NCBI RefSeq assembly: GCF_042652085.1
Contig: NZ_JBHSJF010000006.1
Span: 806,001-870,000 of the forward strand
Direction: 5' to 3'
DNA: 64,000 nt
Origin: Flaviflagellibacter deserti
GTDB taxonomy: Bacteria; Pseudomonadota; Alphaproteobacteria; Rhizobiales; Methylopilaceae
In this document: positions 7,493 through 16,143 of the stretch, piece by piece
Position numbering within the stretch: the first letter of the stretch is position 1
Layout of the letters: each line of letters opens with the position of its first letter
Translations under genes and position numbers: made by a program
The notes under the pieces: generated by a model
What the model was told of the DNA's origin: nothing
Databases searched by the model: none
The model's input: the letters and a program-made list of their open reading frames with translations, nothing else

Positions 7493-8728
7493 TTACGCGC
7501 GTGGCGGCCGGTCAGCCGATATGTCTCCGAACACATCAACCGCTAGTTGAAGCAAAGCCGAGTCGGCACCGCGCCGTCCCATGATCGATAGGCCAACGGG
7601 CGCGCCATCCACAGTGCCGACGGGAATTGTCAGCTGCGGCAGCCCGCCGAGTCCCGACGAGCACAGGAGCGCCATCGCCTTTTGCCGGTATTCGACCTGG
7701 ATGTCCTCCAATGCCATGTCCCGCCACGGAGCAGGACACGGAGTAGTCGGCAGGGCGATCAGGTCGCCCTCACCGATCGTCTCCGCGAGCGACGAGGCAA
7801 TATCGGCGGCTCGATCGCGCGCCACCTTCAGCTCGTCCGCCTCGATCTGCGACGCGAGGTCAAACCGCTCGCGCACGCCCTCTCCGAAAACCGGCCTCTG
7901 GCTCCTGACCCAGCCACCGAGCGACGCCCAGATCTCTCCGGCCTGGACGATCAGGAACGTCTCGAGCCATTTGCCCAGGCCGTCGGCGCTCAGCACGGCC
8001 CCGGCATGAACCGGAAACTGGCTCCTGAGCGCGGCAATGCCCGGCTCCAGCGCTTGGCGAACGTCGGGATCGGCCCGTTCGAAGGCATCCTCGGCAATCA
8101 GCAGGCGCCGGAACGGCGCGACCCGCCCGCCCGCGCCAAGCAAAATCTGCCCGACAGTCTGCAACGTATTCGCATCGCGCGCGAACCAGCCGACGGTGTC
8201 GAAGCGCGGCGCAAAACGCGACACTCCGTGCAGCGGAATCCGCCCATGGGTCGGGCGCATGCCGAACAAGCCGCAATAGCTCGCGGGAACGCGCACAGAG
8301 CCGCCGCAATCGGTCCCGATCGCAAAGTCCACGAGACCGCCGGCAACCGCAACCGCGGACCCGCTCGACGATCCGCCGGGGAGCCGCCCCGGGGCGCGGG
8401 GATTGGTCGGGGTGCCGTAATGGAAATTGTCTCCCGACAACGAATAGCAGAGCTCGTCGCTGATCGCCCGGCCGGCGAGCGTCGCTCCGGCATCGAGGAG
8501 ACGCGTCACTGCCGTCGCCGTTTCAGTTGCCGGAGGGTGCGAATCTAGCCAGGCGGGATGGCCAAACCCGGTGCGGCTTCCCTTGATGTCGAAGACGTCC
8601 TTCGCGGCGAAGGTCAGGCCGCGAAGCGGTCCGTCATCCGCCCCGGCGTGGACAACATGGTTGTCTTGGCAAAACGCCCCGAACGGATCGTCCGGCGGCC
8701 TGACGGCTGAGACTTTCGATCGAGGCAC
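7493..8728 (-). CDS. Amidase-signature enzyme, AtzE-like
   Basis: A 411-residue amidase-signature hydrolase with the Ser-cisSer-Lys triad in place: Lys43 in AAKDVFD, the cis-Ser in GGSSSGS (120-121) and nucleophile Ser144 in CGGSVRVP. The length and the ending LTIPVGTVDGAPVGLSIMG are typical of small members such as AtzE (1-carboxybiuret hydrolase) and plant AMI1-type amidases. It would release ammonia or an amine from an amide or carboxamide in the cytoplasm. It lies 3 bases after a cytosine-deaminase-like gene, and an AtzH-like gene follows two genes further on. No AtzG-like small partner is seen. Substrate unknown. Confidence 0.85.
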   Translation of the reverse strand: MPRSKVSAVRPPDDPFGAFCQDNHVVHAGADDGPLRGLTFAAKDVFDIKGSRTGFGHPAWLDSHPPATETATAVTRLLDAGATLAGRAISDELCYSLSGDNFHYGTPTNPRAPGRLPGGSSSGSAVAVAGGLVDFAIGTDCGGSVRVPASYCGLFGMRPTHGRIPLHGVSRFAPRFDTVGWFARDANTLQTVGQILLGAGGRVAPFRRLLIAEDAFERADPDVRQALEPGIAALRSQFPVHAGAVLSADGLGKWLETFLIVQAGEIWASLGGWVRSQRPVFGEGVRERFDLASQIEADELKVARDRAADIASSLAETIGEGDLIALPTTPCPAPWRDMALEDIQVEYRQKAMALLCSSGLGGLPQLTIPVGTVDGAPVGLSIMGRRGADSALLQLAVDVFGDISADRPPRA

Positions 8729-8731
8729 GGG

Positions 8732-9961
8732 CTAGACCTGCGGCCGATGCAGGGTCGCGGCAGGGCGTGTCATCGTCCTTTTTCCCCGTTTGTAGGCGAA
8801 AAGCACGGGCGCCAGTTCGGCCACCGCCTCCTCGGGAGTCGAGCAGTCGATGACGACGAAGTCCGCCGTCTTGCCGATTTCTATGCCGTAGTCCTTCGCA
8901 TTGATCAGCCTCGCCGACCGGTCGGTGATCATGCTGAAGCACTCGCGAATGTCGCTGGTCGCGCCGATGTGGCAGATATTGGCGTTCAGATTGGCCATCC
9001 GGATCAGCGAGCAATCGCCGAACGGCGTGAACGGGTTGAGCACGTTGTTCGTCGACAACGAGCAGTTTACGCCATGATGGAGAAGCTTGTGCGTGTGGGT
9101 CACGCCGCGCGTCTGGTTGCAGTCGTGGTCGCGTCCCATCAGAAACAGGTCAGTCGAAGGCAGCGCCGTCAGCGCCACGCCTGAATCGCTCATCCGGCGC
9201 GCCGCGGCCGCGAAGCGTTCGGGGCTCGCGGCAGCGAGCTTGGTGACATGGCCGATCGTCGTCCGGCCGCCCCAGCCGAAACGGTCCGCCAGTTCGCAGA
9301 CATAGTCGAGATCGAGTGTGTCGGCGGTCGGGCCGAAATCGAGATGCATGTCGATATCGACATCGAATTCCCGGGCCATTTCGAACACCCGGTCAATCTG
9401 CCCGTGCGGATCGCTGTCTGTATAGGGCGCTGCGCCGACGACGCGACCTCCGCGCCTAAGCGCCTCGACCATCAGCTCGTCGGTGCCGGGATTGTTGAGC
9501 AGCCCTTCTTGCGGAAACACGCAGATCTCGACGTCGATCGCCCAGCGATAATCCTCGATCAGCGACAGCACGCCTTCGAGCCCGCGCAGCCCGATTCCGG
9601 GATCGACCTCCAACTGCGTTCGCATCCGCGTCGTGCCGTTGAGGATGCATTTTTCCAGCGTACGGCGGCCGCGCTCGTAGACGTCCTCGGCGGAGAAGCC
9701 TGCCTTGGCCTTGGCGACTTCGGAGATCGCTTCGCTGAGGTCGCCGCGCTGGGCGTTGCAGCGTTCGAGAATGCACGATTTGTCGAGATGGATATGCGTC
9801 TCGATGAATCCCGGCGCCACCAGCCGGCCGCCGACATCGAGCACCTCTCCGTCGGCGGCGAGGAAATGCTCAATTGCCACGATGCGCCCGCCATCGATGC
9901 CGATATCCACGGTTGACGCGGGCTCGTTCGGAAGACGGGCATTCCTGACAATGAGATCCAT
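8732..9961 (-). CDS. Cytosine-deaminase/AtzC-like amidohydrolase with altered metal-site residues
   Basis: A 409-residue amidohydrolase-superfamily protein of the CodA type. Residues resembling CodA are H56 and H58 (ETHIHLDK), Q151 (VFPQEG), H206 (DMHLDFG) and H238 (IGHVTK). Two CodA active-site acids appear to be missing: the Glu three residues after the 206 His is Phe, and the HDD block is TNN (304-306), so the usual metal/base Asp is Asn. It is located 21 bases after the TRZ/ATZ-type gene and 3 bases before the amidase, so co-transcription is near certain. It may act on a different substrate class with altered chemistry, or have lost classic deamination. Confidence is high for the superfamily and low for the reaction. 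Confidence 0.8.
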   Translation of the reverse strand: MDLIVRNARLPNEPASTVDIGIDGGRIVAIEHFLAADGEVLDVGGRLVAPGFIETHIHLDKSCILERCNAQRGDLSEAISEVAKAKAGFSAEDVYERGRRTLEKCILNGTTRMRTQLEVDPGIGLRGLEGVLSLIEDYRWAIDVEICVFPQEGLLNNPGTDELMVEALRRGGRVVGAAPYTDSDPHGQIDRVFEMAREFDVDIDMHLDFGPTADTLDLDYVCELADRFGWGGRTTIGHVTKLAAASPERFAAAARRMSDSGVALTALPSTDLFLMGRDHDCNQTRGVTHTHKLLHHGVNCSLSTNNVLNPFTPFGDCSLIRMANLNANICHIGATSDIRECFSMITDRSARLINAKDYGIEIGKTADFVVIDCSTPEEAVAELAPVLFAYKRGKRTMTRPAATLHRPQV

Positions 9962-9982
9962 TCGTCCTAGCTCCTCGAACGA

Positions 9983-11338
9983 TCAGGCGGCTGCTCGCCG
10001 CCACAGGTTTTCGCTGGCCTTCTGCGCATCGGCCATGATGGCCGCCTCGTCGACGCCGACCGCTGCTTCGTCGCGCACACGGATCACGCCATCGACGATG
10101 ACATCGCGGACATTGCTGCCCTGCCCGCAGTGAACGAGATTTCCGAGCGGATCGATCAGCGGCACGAAGCTCGGCCGGTCGATGTGCATCAGCACGACAT
10201 CGGCCTTCCTGCCCGGCACCAATGATCCAAGCTCGCCGTCGAGGCCGAGCGCGCGGGCACCATTCATCGTCGCCATCGCGAACACGTCTTCCGGCTGCCA
10301 GTCGGGTTCCACCGTGCCGGCCTGCAGGCGTCCGATGCACAGCGCCCAGCGCATCGCCTCCACCATGTCGCCGAGCAGATTATCGGTCGCGAGCGCGAGA
10401 TTGGCACCGGCGGCGCGCAGCCTGCGCGTCGGCGCTATCATCCCGCCGCCGGCATTGCCCTTCGGCACATGCGCGACGTTGATGCCGGCCGCACCGGCAC
10501 GTGCGATATCGCTGTCGTTCAGCACGATGCAGTGCGCGGCGATCAGGCGGTCGTTGAGAAGGCCGATATCGTCCAGGAGTTCGGTCGGCGTGCAGCCTTC
10601 CCGCTCTTGGATGAAATCGACTTCGAGTTTGCTTTGGGACAGATGCGTGGACACGCGCAGACCGTGCCGCTCGCTGGCGGCCCGGATCTCCATCAGGAAG
10701 TCGCGGGAACACGTATCCGGCGCATGCGCCCCGATTACGACATTCACCCGGCCATCGAACGAGCCCTGATAACGGTCGGCAAGTGCAAGGCAGCGATCGA
10801 GTGAACGGCGGCCGATAGCGGCGTCATAGACCCATAAGCCTTGCGAGACGCGCGAGAAGTCCACGTCATGGATGCGGTCGCTCGCCACTACGCGAAGCCC
10901 GAGTTCAGCCATCGCCGGCAGCGTCTCCTCGACATGGACATACATATCGTTGATGAGCGTCGAGCCGAATTTCAGGGATTCGAGCGCGCCGAGCCGGGCC
11001 AGCGCGACCGCCTCCGCCGCCGAAATGACATGGCCCTGCGGAACGCCCTTCGTATAGGCCGGCGCAAATCCCATGTCCTCGGCCGTTCCGCGCATCAGCG
11101 ACAGGACGGAATGGGTATGGACGTTCATCAGGCCCGGGATCGCGAGCATTCCGCGCCCGCCGATCGTCTGCGCGGCGATGGGCGGCGGCCCATCCTCGAC
11201 GGCCTCGACCAGGACGAGCCGGTTGCCTGACGTGCCGATCCGCCCATGCGGGATGGACGGCCGCATCAGGTCGCCCGTCAGAATGTGGGCGTCCTCGATC
11301 AGGATGTCGACGTGTGATGGCCGCCGGGCGTCCGACAT
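9983..11338 (-). CDS. TRZ/ATZ-type amidohydrolase (chlorohydrolase/deaminase-like)
   Basis: A 451-residue enzyme of the subtype III amidohydrolase group that includes AtzA, TrzN, guanine and 8-oxoguanine deaminases and S-adenosylhomocysteine deaminase. Metal ligands visible are H74 and H76 (NVHTHS), a third His in STHLSQSK, a fourth in AAHCIVLN and the Asp in LATDNLLGD. The flanking short beta-domain (LVPGRKADVVLMHID) is complete. It begins one base after the GAF gene and belongs to the 11-gene minus-strand operon. Such enzymes remove amino groups or halides from N-heterocycles. The specific substrate is not readable. Confidence 0.85.
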   Translation of the reverse strand: MSDARRPSHVDILIEDAHILTGDLMRPSIPHGRIGTSGNRLVLVEAVEDGPPPIAAQTIGGRGMLAIPGLMNVHTHSVLSLMRGTAEDMGFAPAYTKGVPQGHVISAAEAVALARLGALESLKFGSTLINDMYVHVEETLPAMAELGLRVVASDRIHDVDFSRVSQGLWVYDAAIGRRSLDRCLALADRYQGSFDGRVNVVIGAHAPDTCSRDFLMEIRAASERHGLRVSTHLSQSKLEVDFIQEREGCTPTELLDDIGLLNDRLIAAHCIVLNDSDIARAGAAGINVAHVPKGNAGGGMIAPTRRLRAAGANLALATDNLLGDMVEAMRWALCIGRLQAGTVEPDWQPEDVFAMATMNGARALGLDGELGSLVPGRKADVVLMHIDRPSFVPLIDPLGNLVHCGQGSNVRDVIVDGVIRVRDEAAVGVDEAAIMADAQKASENLWRRAAA

Positions 11339-11815
11339 TCAGCGCTCCACCGGAAGGCCGGATAAGCCGAGCACGGCCTGCCGCGCGCGCTCCATCGCGG
11401 CAATGTCGGCGTCCGAGAACACGCGCGGCCCCTCCGCGAAATGCGCCGACACCCAGCCGAAAAGGTAATCGTCATCGCCGATCAGCGGGGCCACCATCTG
11501 CGCCTTCGTGCCGAACTCCTGGACCAGGGCCGGCGGCGGTGCCAGCGCGGGGTCGGCGAAGACATCGCCCTGGATCAGCGTCGTTCGGGTCGCCTCGACC
11601 CGACGGACCGTCAGCGCCCTGCGGTGATCGGCCGAGAAATTGCCCATCATCGACACGCCGCCAGGCGCCAGGACCTCGGCGCACGGCACGTTGACGCTCA
11701 GGGCCGCGGCCGGATGATCGACGCGAACCGTGCAGCGCATTGCCCCAGTCTCGGCCATCAGCGTGCGCAGGATCGCCTCCAGCTCCGGGACGATTGGGAA
11801 GCGATTGTCATTCAT
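11339..11815 (-). CDS. Single-domain GAF protein
   Basis: A 158-residue protein consisting of one GAF domain (VPELEAILRTLMAETGAMRCTVRVD at the start, MVAPLIGDDDYLFGWVSAHF in the middle, FSDADIAAMERA at the end) with no kinase, cyclase or DNA-binding module. It overlaps the preceding amidohydrolase by 8 bases and is followed by another amidohydrolase after a single base step, so it is made with the enzymes. A second GAF-only protein closes the plus-strand block at 26390. A small-molecule sensor, carrier or enzyme partner role is possible. The function is unknown. Confidence 0.75.
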   Translation of the reverse strand: MNDNRFPIVPELEAILRTLMAETGAMRCTVRVDHPAAALSVNVPCAEVLAPGGVSMMGNFSADHRRALTVRRVEATRTTLIQGDVFADPALAPPPALVQEFGTKAQMVAPLIGDDDYLFGWVSAHFAEGPRVFSDADIAAMERARQAVLGLSGLPVER

Positions 11816-13313
11816 CGCCGAGCCCCCCGATATCCACCTGCCGGTGCCCCTGCGCGAGGCCGATGCAATACTGCTTCACGAAGGGTTCGAGCGCCGCGAG
11901 GGCAGCCTTGCGCGGCGCGTTCGCCTCGAAGATCGCCTTGGCGCGGTTGTTGAGTTTCCGTCGAAGCTCCGGGTAGTCGATCGTGACGAGTTCACCGCCC
12001 TCGACGACGACACGGCCGCCAACCATGACGCGGTCGACGCTGCGCCCCTCTTCCGCGAAGACGAGCTGGTAAAGCGCGTCGTTCAGCGGCGTGAAATTGA
12101 CCGATGCCAGATCGAGAAGCACCAGATCCGCGGCAAGGCCGGGGCGGATGTCTCCGGTCACATCCTGCAGCCCTAGCGCCCGCGCGCTACCGCGCGTCGC
12201 CATCCCGAACACGTCGCGGGGCGTCAGCCAATCGTTTGGCTCATGCGAGGCGGTGCGCGACAGGTATGAGGCAAGCCGCATCGTCTCGAACAGGTTCTGG
12301 TGGTCCGAGCAACTGCACGCATCGCTGCCGATGCCGACGCAGATCCCGGCGGATCGCATTGCCGGAACATCGGCGATGCCGCTACCAAGCCGGAAATTGC
12401 TGGACGGATTGTGCGCGACGCAGGCCCCGCGCCGGGCGAGGATGTCCAGGTCGTGCCTATCCAGCCAGACCCCGTGCGCCGCCGTGAAATGGCTGCCTAG
12501 CACGCCGAGTGAATCGAGATGCGCCGTCAGGCTGCGTCCGTAGCTCGCCGCACCCGCGACCGCCTGCACCTTCGACTCGGCCAGATGCGCCTGCATGCCG
12601 ACGCCATGCTTCTCGGCAAGGTCGCGGCAGCCGGTCCAGAAATCGTCCGAGCAATGAAGCGGGATCGTCGGCGCCAGCGCCGGCCGGACGACCGAGCGGT
12701 CGAACGGCCAGTCCTCCAGCATCCGTTCGCACGCCGCTAATGATACGTCTTTTGTCGCGAGCGTGATGCTGTCCACGGTAGCGCGCAGCTCTTTCGGCAG
12801 CGCATTGCGGAGGCCCGGGATCGCCCGCCAGAAGGTGCGGTCGGCCATCATCGGCGCAATTACCGCCCGCATCCCAGCATCGGCGAAGCCCGCGGCCGTC
12901 GCGAACATGCCCTCGGGCGTCGGCGCCGGAAGTTCGAGGACGAGGTCGTAGCAGGCGGTGCAGCCCTTCAGCAGCATCTCTGCCGCCGAGGCCTGCGCCA
13001 GCAGATAGCGATCCTCAAACCGCTGCCCGCCGCCGGTCCACGGCCCGTTGTGCAGGTGCAGTTCGAGCGTCCACGAGCGCGACACGCCCTTGGCTATGGC
13101 GAGATGGCTGTGTGTATGCGCATTGACGAGGCCGGGGATAATCAGCCGGTCCGAGGCGTCCATTTCCGCGACGCCGTCGGAAACCTCAAAGCCCGGCGCG
13201 CCGATCTCGGCAATCACCCCGTCCATCACGAGAATATCGGCGTGCCGCACCGCCTCGTCGCCGGGAGTGGCGACGAGACCGCCGCGGATGACGAACGGCT
13301 GATGCCTGCTCAC
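11808..13313 (-). CDS. TRZ/ATZ-type amidohydrolase
   Basis: A 501-residue subtype III amidohydrolase. Metal ligands are H66 and H68 (NAHTHSH), a His in QAHLAESK, one in AAHGVWLD, and the Asp in GIGSDACS. C-terminal residues (PGLAADLVLLDL, VDRVMVGGRVVVEGG) complete the split beta-sandwich. Its start overlaps the potA-like stop (ATGA), so transport and hydrolysis are translationally coupled. Like its neighbour at 9983 it should deaminate or dechlorinate an N-heterocycle or guanidine-like substrate. The two are clearly different sequences, so they may act on successive intermediates. Confidence 0.85.
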   Translation of the reverse strand: MSRHQPFVIRGGLVATPGDEAVRHADILVMDGVIAEIGAPGFEVSDGVAEMDASDRLIIPGLVNAHTHSHLAIAKGVSRSWTLELHLHNGPWTGGGQRFEDRYLLAQASAAEMLLKGCTACYDLVLELPAPTPEGMFATAAGFADAGMRAVIAPMMADRTFWRAIPGLRNALPKELRATVDSITLATKDVSLAACERMLEDWPFDRSVVRPALAPTIPLHCSDDFWTGCRDLAEKHGVGMQAHLAESKVQAVAGAASYGRSLTAHLDSLGVLGSHFTAAHGVWLDRHDLDILARRGACVAHNPSSNFRLGSGIADVPAMRSAGICVGIGSDACSCSDHQNLFETMRLASYLSRTASHEPNDWLTPRDVFGMATRGSARALGLQDVTGDIRPGLAADLVLLDLASVNFTPLNDALYQLVFAEEGRSVDRVMVGGRVVVEGGELVTIDYPELRRKLNNRAKAIFEANAPRKAALAALEPFVKQYCIGLAQGHRQVDIGGLGDE

Positions 13314-14389
13314 GCCGCGTCACTCGCGGGCAGGACGACGCAATCGTCCGGGCCGAACCCAAGCATGACCTCGCTGCCCGGCTGCGGCATCGCGCGACCG
13401 ATATTCTTGTCGAGCGATTGCACGAGCGTCCCGTCCTTCAGGCGCGACCAGAGGCGGACATCCGCGCCGACGATATCGACGCTCTCGGCAATCGCCTGCA
13501 TCCGGGTCGCGGGCTCCACTGTGCCATCCGTGATCGCCAGCCGTTCCGGCCGTATGCAGAGCGTCACCGGTCCCTGCTCGGGCGAGCCTTGGCGCATCGT
13601 CACACGAACATCGCCAACCGGCGTCGCGACGATCCCGGCATCGCCGGCCGCTTTCGAGAGCGTCCCGTGAATCCAGTTCGCATGGCCGATGAAATCGGCG
13701 GCGAACAAAGTCTTCGGCGATTGATAGAGCCGCGCCGGCGTATCGATCTGCTCGATGCGGCCCCGGTTCATCAGGACGATGCGGTCGGCCAGCCCCATCG
13801 CTTCCTCTTGGTCGTGCGTGACGATGATCGACGTGCACTCGAAAGAGGCCAAAATGGTGCGGATCTCGCGCCGCAGCTGAAGCCGAAGCTTGGCGTCGAG
13901 GTTCGACAGCGGCTCGTCCAGCAGCATGATGTCGGGCCGCGTGACGAGCGCCCGCGCCAGCGCCACCCGCTGCTGCTGCCCGCCACTCAATGCGTGTGGC
14001 CTGCGGTTTTCGACGCCGGGCAACTGGACCTGCTGCAGGACCTCCAGCGTGCGGGGAGCGATCTCGTTTTTCGGCGTCCCCCTGTTCTTCATGCCGAAGG
14101 CAATATTCTCGGCCACAGTCATGTGCGGAAACAGGGCATAGTCCTGGAACACGAGGCCGACATTGCGCTCGTAGGGCGGCCGAAGCTCCATGTCCGCGCC
14201 GCCGATGAAGATCCGGCCGCTGTCGGGCCGCTCGAAGCCCGCGATCATGCGCAACGTCGTCGTCTTGCCGCAGCCGCTCGGGCCCAGTAGCGCGACGATT
14301 TCGCCCTTGTTCACCTCGAAGGTCACGTCGTCCACGGCGGTGAACGAGCCGAAGCTCTTCCTGATGTGCTGAAGGTCCAGAACTGCCAT
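13310..14389 (-). CDS. ABC importer ATPase, PotA-like
   Basis: A 359-residue ATP-binding subunit: Walker A GPSGCGKTT (about 35-43), Q-loop in VFQDYALFPHMTV, signature LSGGQQQR, Walker B MLLDEPLSNLD, switch His in VTHDQEEA, and a C-terminal TOBE domain from about 240 to 350. This is the layout of spermidine/putrescine, iron(III) and related type I importers. It follows the PotC-like gene by 3 bases and its stop overlaps the next amidohydrolase start. With the genes at 14393-17238 it forms one complete importer for the substrate of the operon. Confidence 0.9.
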   Translation of the reverse strand: MAVLDLQHIRKSFGSFTAVDDVTFEVNKGEIVALLGPSGCGKTTTLRMIAGFERPDSGRIFIGGADMELRPPYERNVGLVFQDYALFPHMTVAENIAFGMKNRGTPKNEIAPRTLEVLQQVQLPGVENRRPHALSGGQQQRVALARALVTRPDIMLLDEPLSNLDAKLRLQLRREIRTILASFECTSIIVTHDQEEAMGLADRIVLMNRGRIEQIDTPARLYQSPKTLFAADFIGHANWIHGTLSKAAGDAGIVATPVGDVRVTMRQGSPEQGPVTLCIRPERLAITDGTVEPATRMQAIAESVDIVGADVRLWSRLKDGTLVQSLDKNIGRAMPQPGSEVMLGFGPDDCVVLPASDAA

Positions 14390-14392
14390 GTG

Positions 14393-15217
14393 TCAGCGCC
14401 CGTAAACGCCGCGCCCGACGGCGGCGTCCAGTCCCGCAAGCCGGTCGAGCAGGACGATGATGAGGATGGTGGCAAGGATGAAGATGACGGACAGTGCGGC
14501 GATGGTCAGGTCGAGGTTCGCCCGCATCTGCGCCAGGATCGCCACCGGCAGCGTGAAGGTGAACGCGTCCGACAGGAACAGGCTGATGCCGACATCGTCG
14601 AACGAGGTGACGAAGGCGAAGATCGCGCCCGCGACGATACCGGTGCGCGCCAGTGGCAGGGTGATCTGCAGCAGCGCCTTCCACGGACGCGCGCCTAGAC
14701 TCAGAGCCGCCTCGTAATAGCTGGAGCGAATGCCGACCAGCGATGCCGCCGTGGTCCGCATCACATAGGGGAACGTGATCAGGACGTGCCCCATGATCAG
14801 CCGCGGCATGCCGTCGATGATGCCGAGCCGGCTCGCGAACATCAGGATGCCGAAGCCGAGGACGACGTTCGGAACGACCAGCGGCGACAGCAGGATGGCC
14901 TGCAGCACCTTACGCCCCCGGAAGCCGGCCCGGTCGAGCCCGAGTGCAGCCAGTGCACCGAGAACGGTCGAGGCGACCGTCGCGATTGCGGACACCAAAA
15001 GGCTCGTGGCAAGCCCCTGGTAATAGTAGTCGTCGGCGAGGAACTTCTCGTACCATTGCAGCGAAAAGGCCGTCGGTGGAAACGGCCCGATGAAACTTCG
15101 CGCATCAAACGAGAGGACGATCGCCACGACCACCGGGATCGCCGAGAAGCCGATGAAGCTCGCGAGGAAGAGGTAGTAGACGGAGCCGAACAGCGCGTCC
15201 GCGAGGCGCTTGGTCAT
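14393..15217 (-). CDS. ABC importer permease, PotC-like
   Basis: A 274-residue inner-membrane permease with six hydrophobic segments and the EAA-type cytoplasmic loop (YYEAALSLGARPWKALLQITLP). The ATG at 15217 is chosen because it sits in an ATGA overlap with the preceding permease stop. A start six codons earlier at 15235 lies further inside that gene. It pairs with the PotB-like permease to make the channel. Confidence 0.88.
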   Translation of the reverse strand: MTKRLADALFGSVYYLFLASFIGFSAIPVVVAIVLSFDARSFIGPFPPTAFSLQWYEKFLADDYYYQGLATSLLVSAIATVASTVLGALAALGLDRAGFRGRKVLQAILLSPLVVPNVVLGFGILMFASRLGIIDGMPRLIMGHVLITFPYVMRTTAASLVGIRSSYYEAALSLGARPWKALLQITLPLARTGIVAGAIFAFVTSFDDVGISLFLSDAFTFTLPVAILAQMRANLDLTIAALSVIFILATILIIVLLDRLAGLDAAVGRGVYGR

Positions 15218-16071
15218 TTGCCCGCCTCCTGCCACTGCGTACGTACAAGATGCAGCAGGCCGTAGAAGATGCCGAGCGAGATCACCATCATGACGATCGA
15301 CAGAGCGGCCCCGCTCGGGAAATTCGCCACCTCCGAAAACCGGAAATAGATCAGGTTCGAGACGAACAGCACGAAGCCGCGCCCAACCAGCATCGGCACG
15401 ACGAGATTGCTGATGCAGAACGCGTAGCCGATAATGCCCGCCGACAGGATGCCCGGAACGCTCATCGCCAGCGTGATCTGGACAAACGTCTTCCAGTGCG
15501 GCGCGCCGAGAGACAGTGCGGCGTCTTCGAGCCTCGGATTGATGTTCTGGATCGTGCCGATCAGCGTCAGCGCGACGAGCGGCATCGTGGTGTTCAGCAG
15601 GCCGAGCACGACCATCAGCTCCGCCACGCTCGGGCTCGTCGGCGCAATGCCCAGCAGGCGGCTGAACCCGGCCAGCGGACCAAGCGAGCCGAACGTCATC
15701 GAGATCGCGTAGATGCGGACGATCAGGCTCAGGAACAGCGTGCCAATCAGCGAGGCGATCAGGATGCGGCGCATGATCGGCGACGCGCGGCGTACGATAA
15801 AATGCGCCATGGGATAGCCCAGCATCAGCGCCAGCACGGTGCTGATCAGGCCGATCCGGAATGTGTCGAGGAAGTACTGCGCGTATTCCGGTCCGGCGAG
15901 GAGCGCGTAGTTCTCAAGCGTCAGCGCGCTCGTCGCATCGCCGCCTACACGGCCGGCGATGTGCGGCTTCAGGCTCTCGTGCAGGAGCACGAGCAACGGA
16001 CCGAACAGCAGCGGCAATATGACGATCAATGCCGGCCACAGCATGGATGCAGTCAGGCCTGGTCGCTTCAT
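15214..16071 (-). CDS. ABC importer permease, PotB-like
   Basis: A 285-residue permease with six hydrophobic segments and the EAA loop NPRLEDAALSLGAPHWKTFVQI. The long periplasmic loop after the first membrane segment (residues ~35-65) is usual for PotB-type subunits. It lies 72 bases after the binding-protein gene and overlaps PotC by four bases. Confidence 0.88.
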   Translation of the reverse strand: MKRPGLTASMLWPALIVILPLLFGPLLVLLHESLKPHIAGRVGGDATSALTLENYALLAGPEYAQYFLDTFRIGLISTVLALMLGYPMAHFIVRRASPIMRRILIASLIGTLFLSLIVRIYAISMTFGSLGPLAGFSRLLGIAPTSPSVAELMVVLGLLNTTMPLVALTLIGTIQNINPRLEDAALSLGAPHWKTFVQITLAMSVPGILSAGIIGYAFCISNLVVPMLVGRGFVLFVSNLIYFRFSEVANFPSGAALSIVMMVISLGIFYGLLHLVRTQWQEAGK

Positions 16072-16143
16072 CGAGCGCGCCTCAACCGGGATGTCTCAAA
16101 CCAGAAGGATGGGAGGCGCCAGCCGCAGCCGTCACCTTGAGTG

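Noticed and set aside
6339..13313. s-Triazine (atrazine/cyanuric acid) pathway
   Set aside because: AtzE- and AtzH-like genes are present, but no cyanuric acid hydrolase (AtzD) or allophanate hydrolase (AtzF) was found, and the amidohydrolases do not identify AtzA-C; only a broader heterocycle or ureide role is supported.
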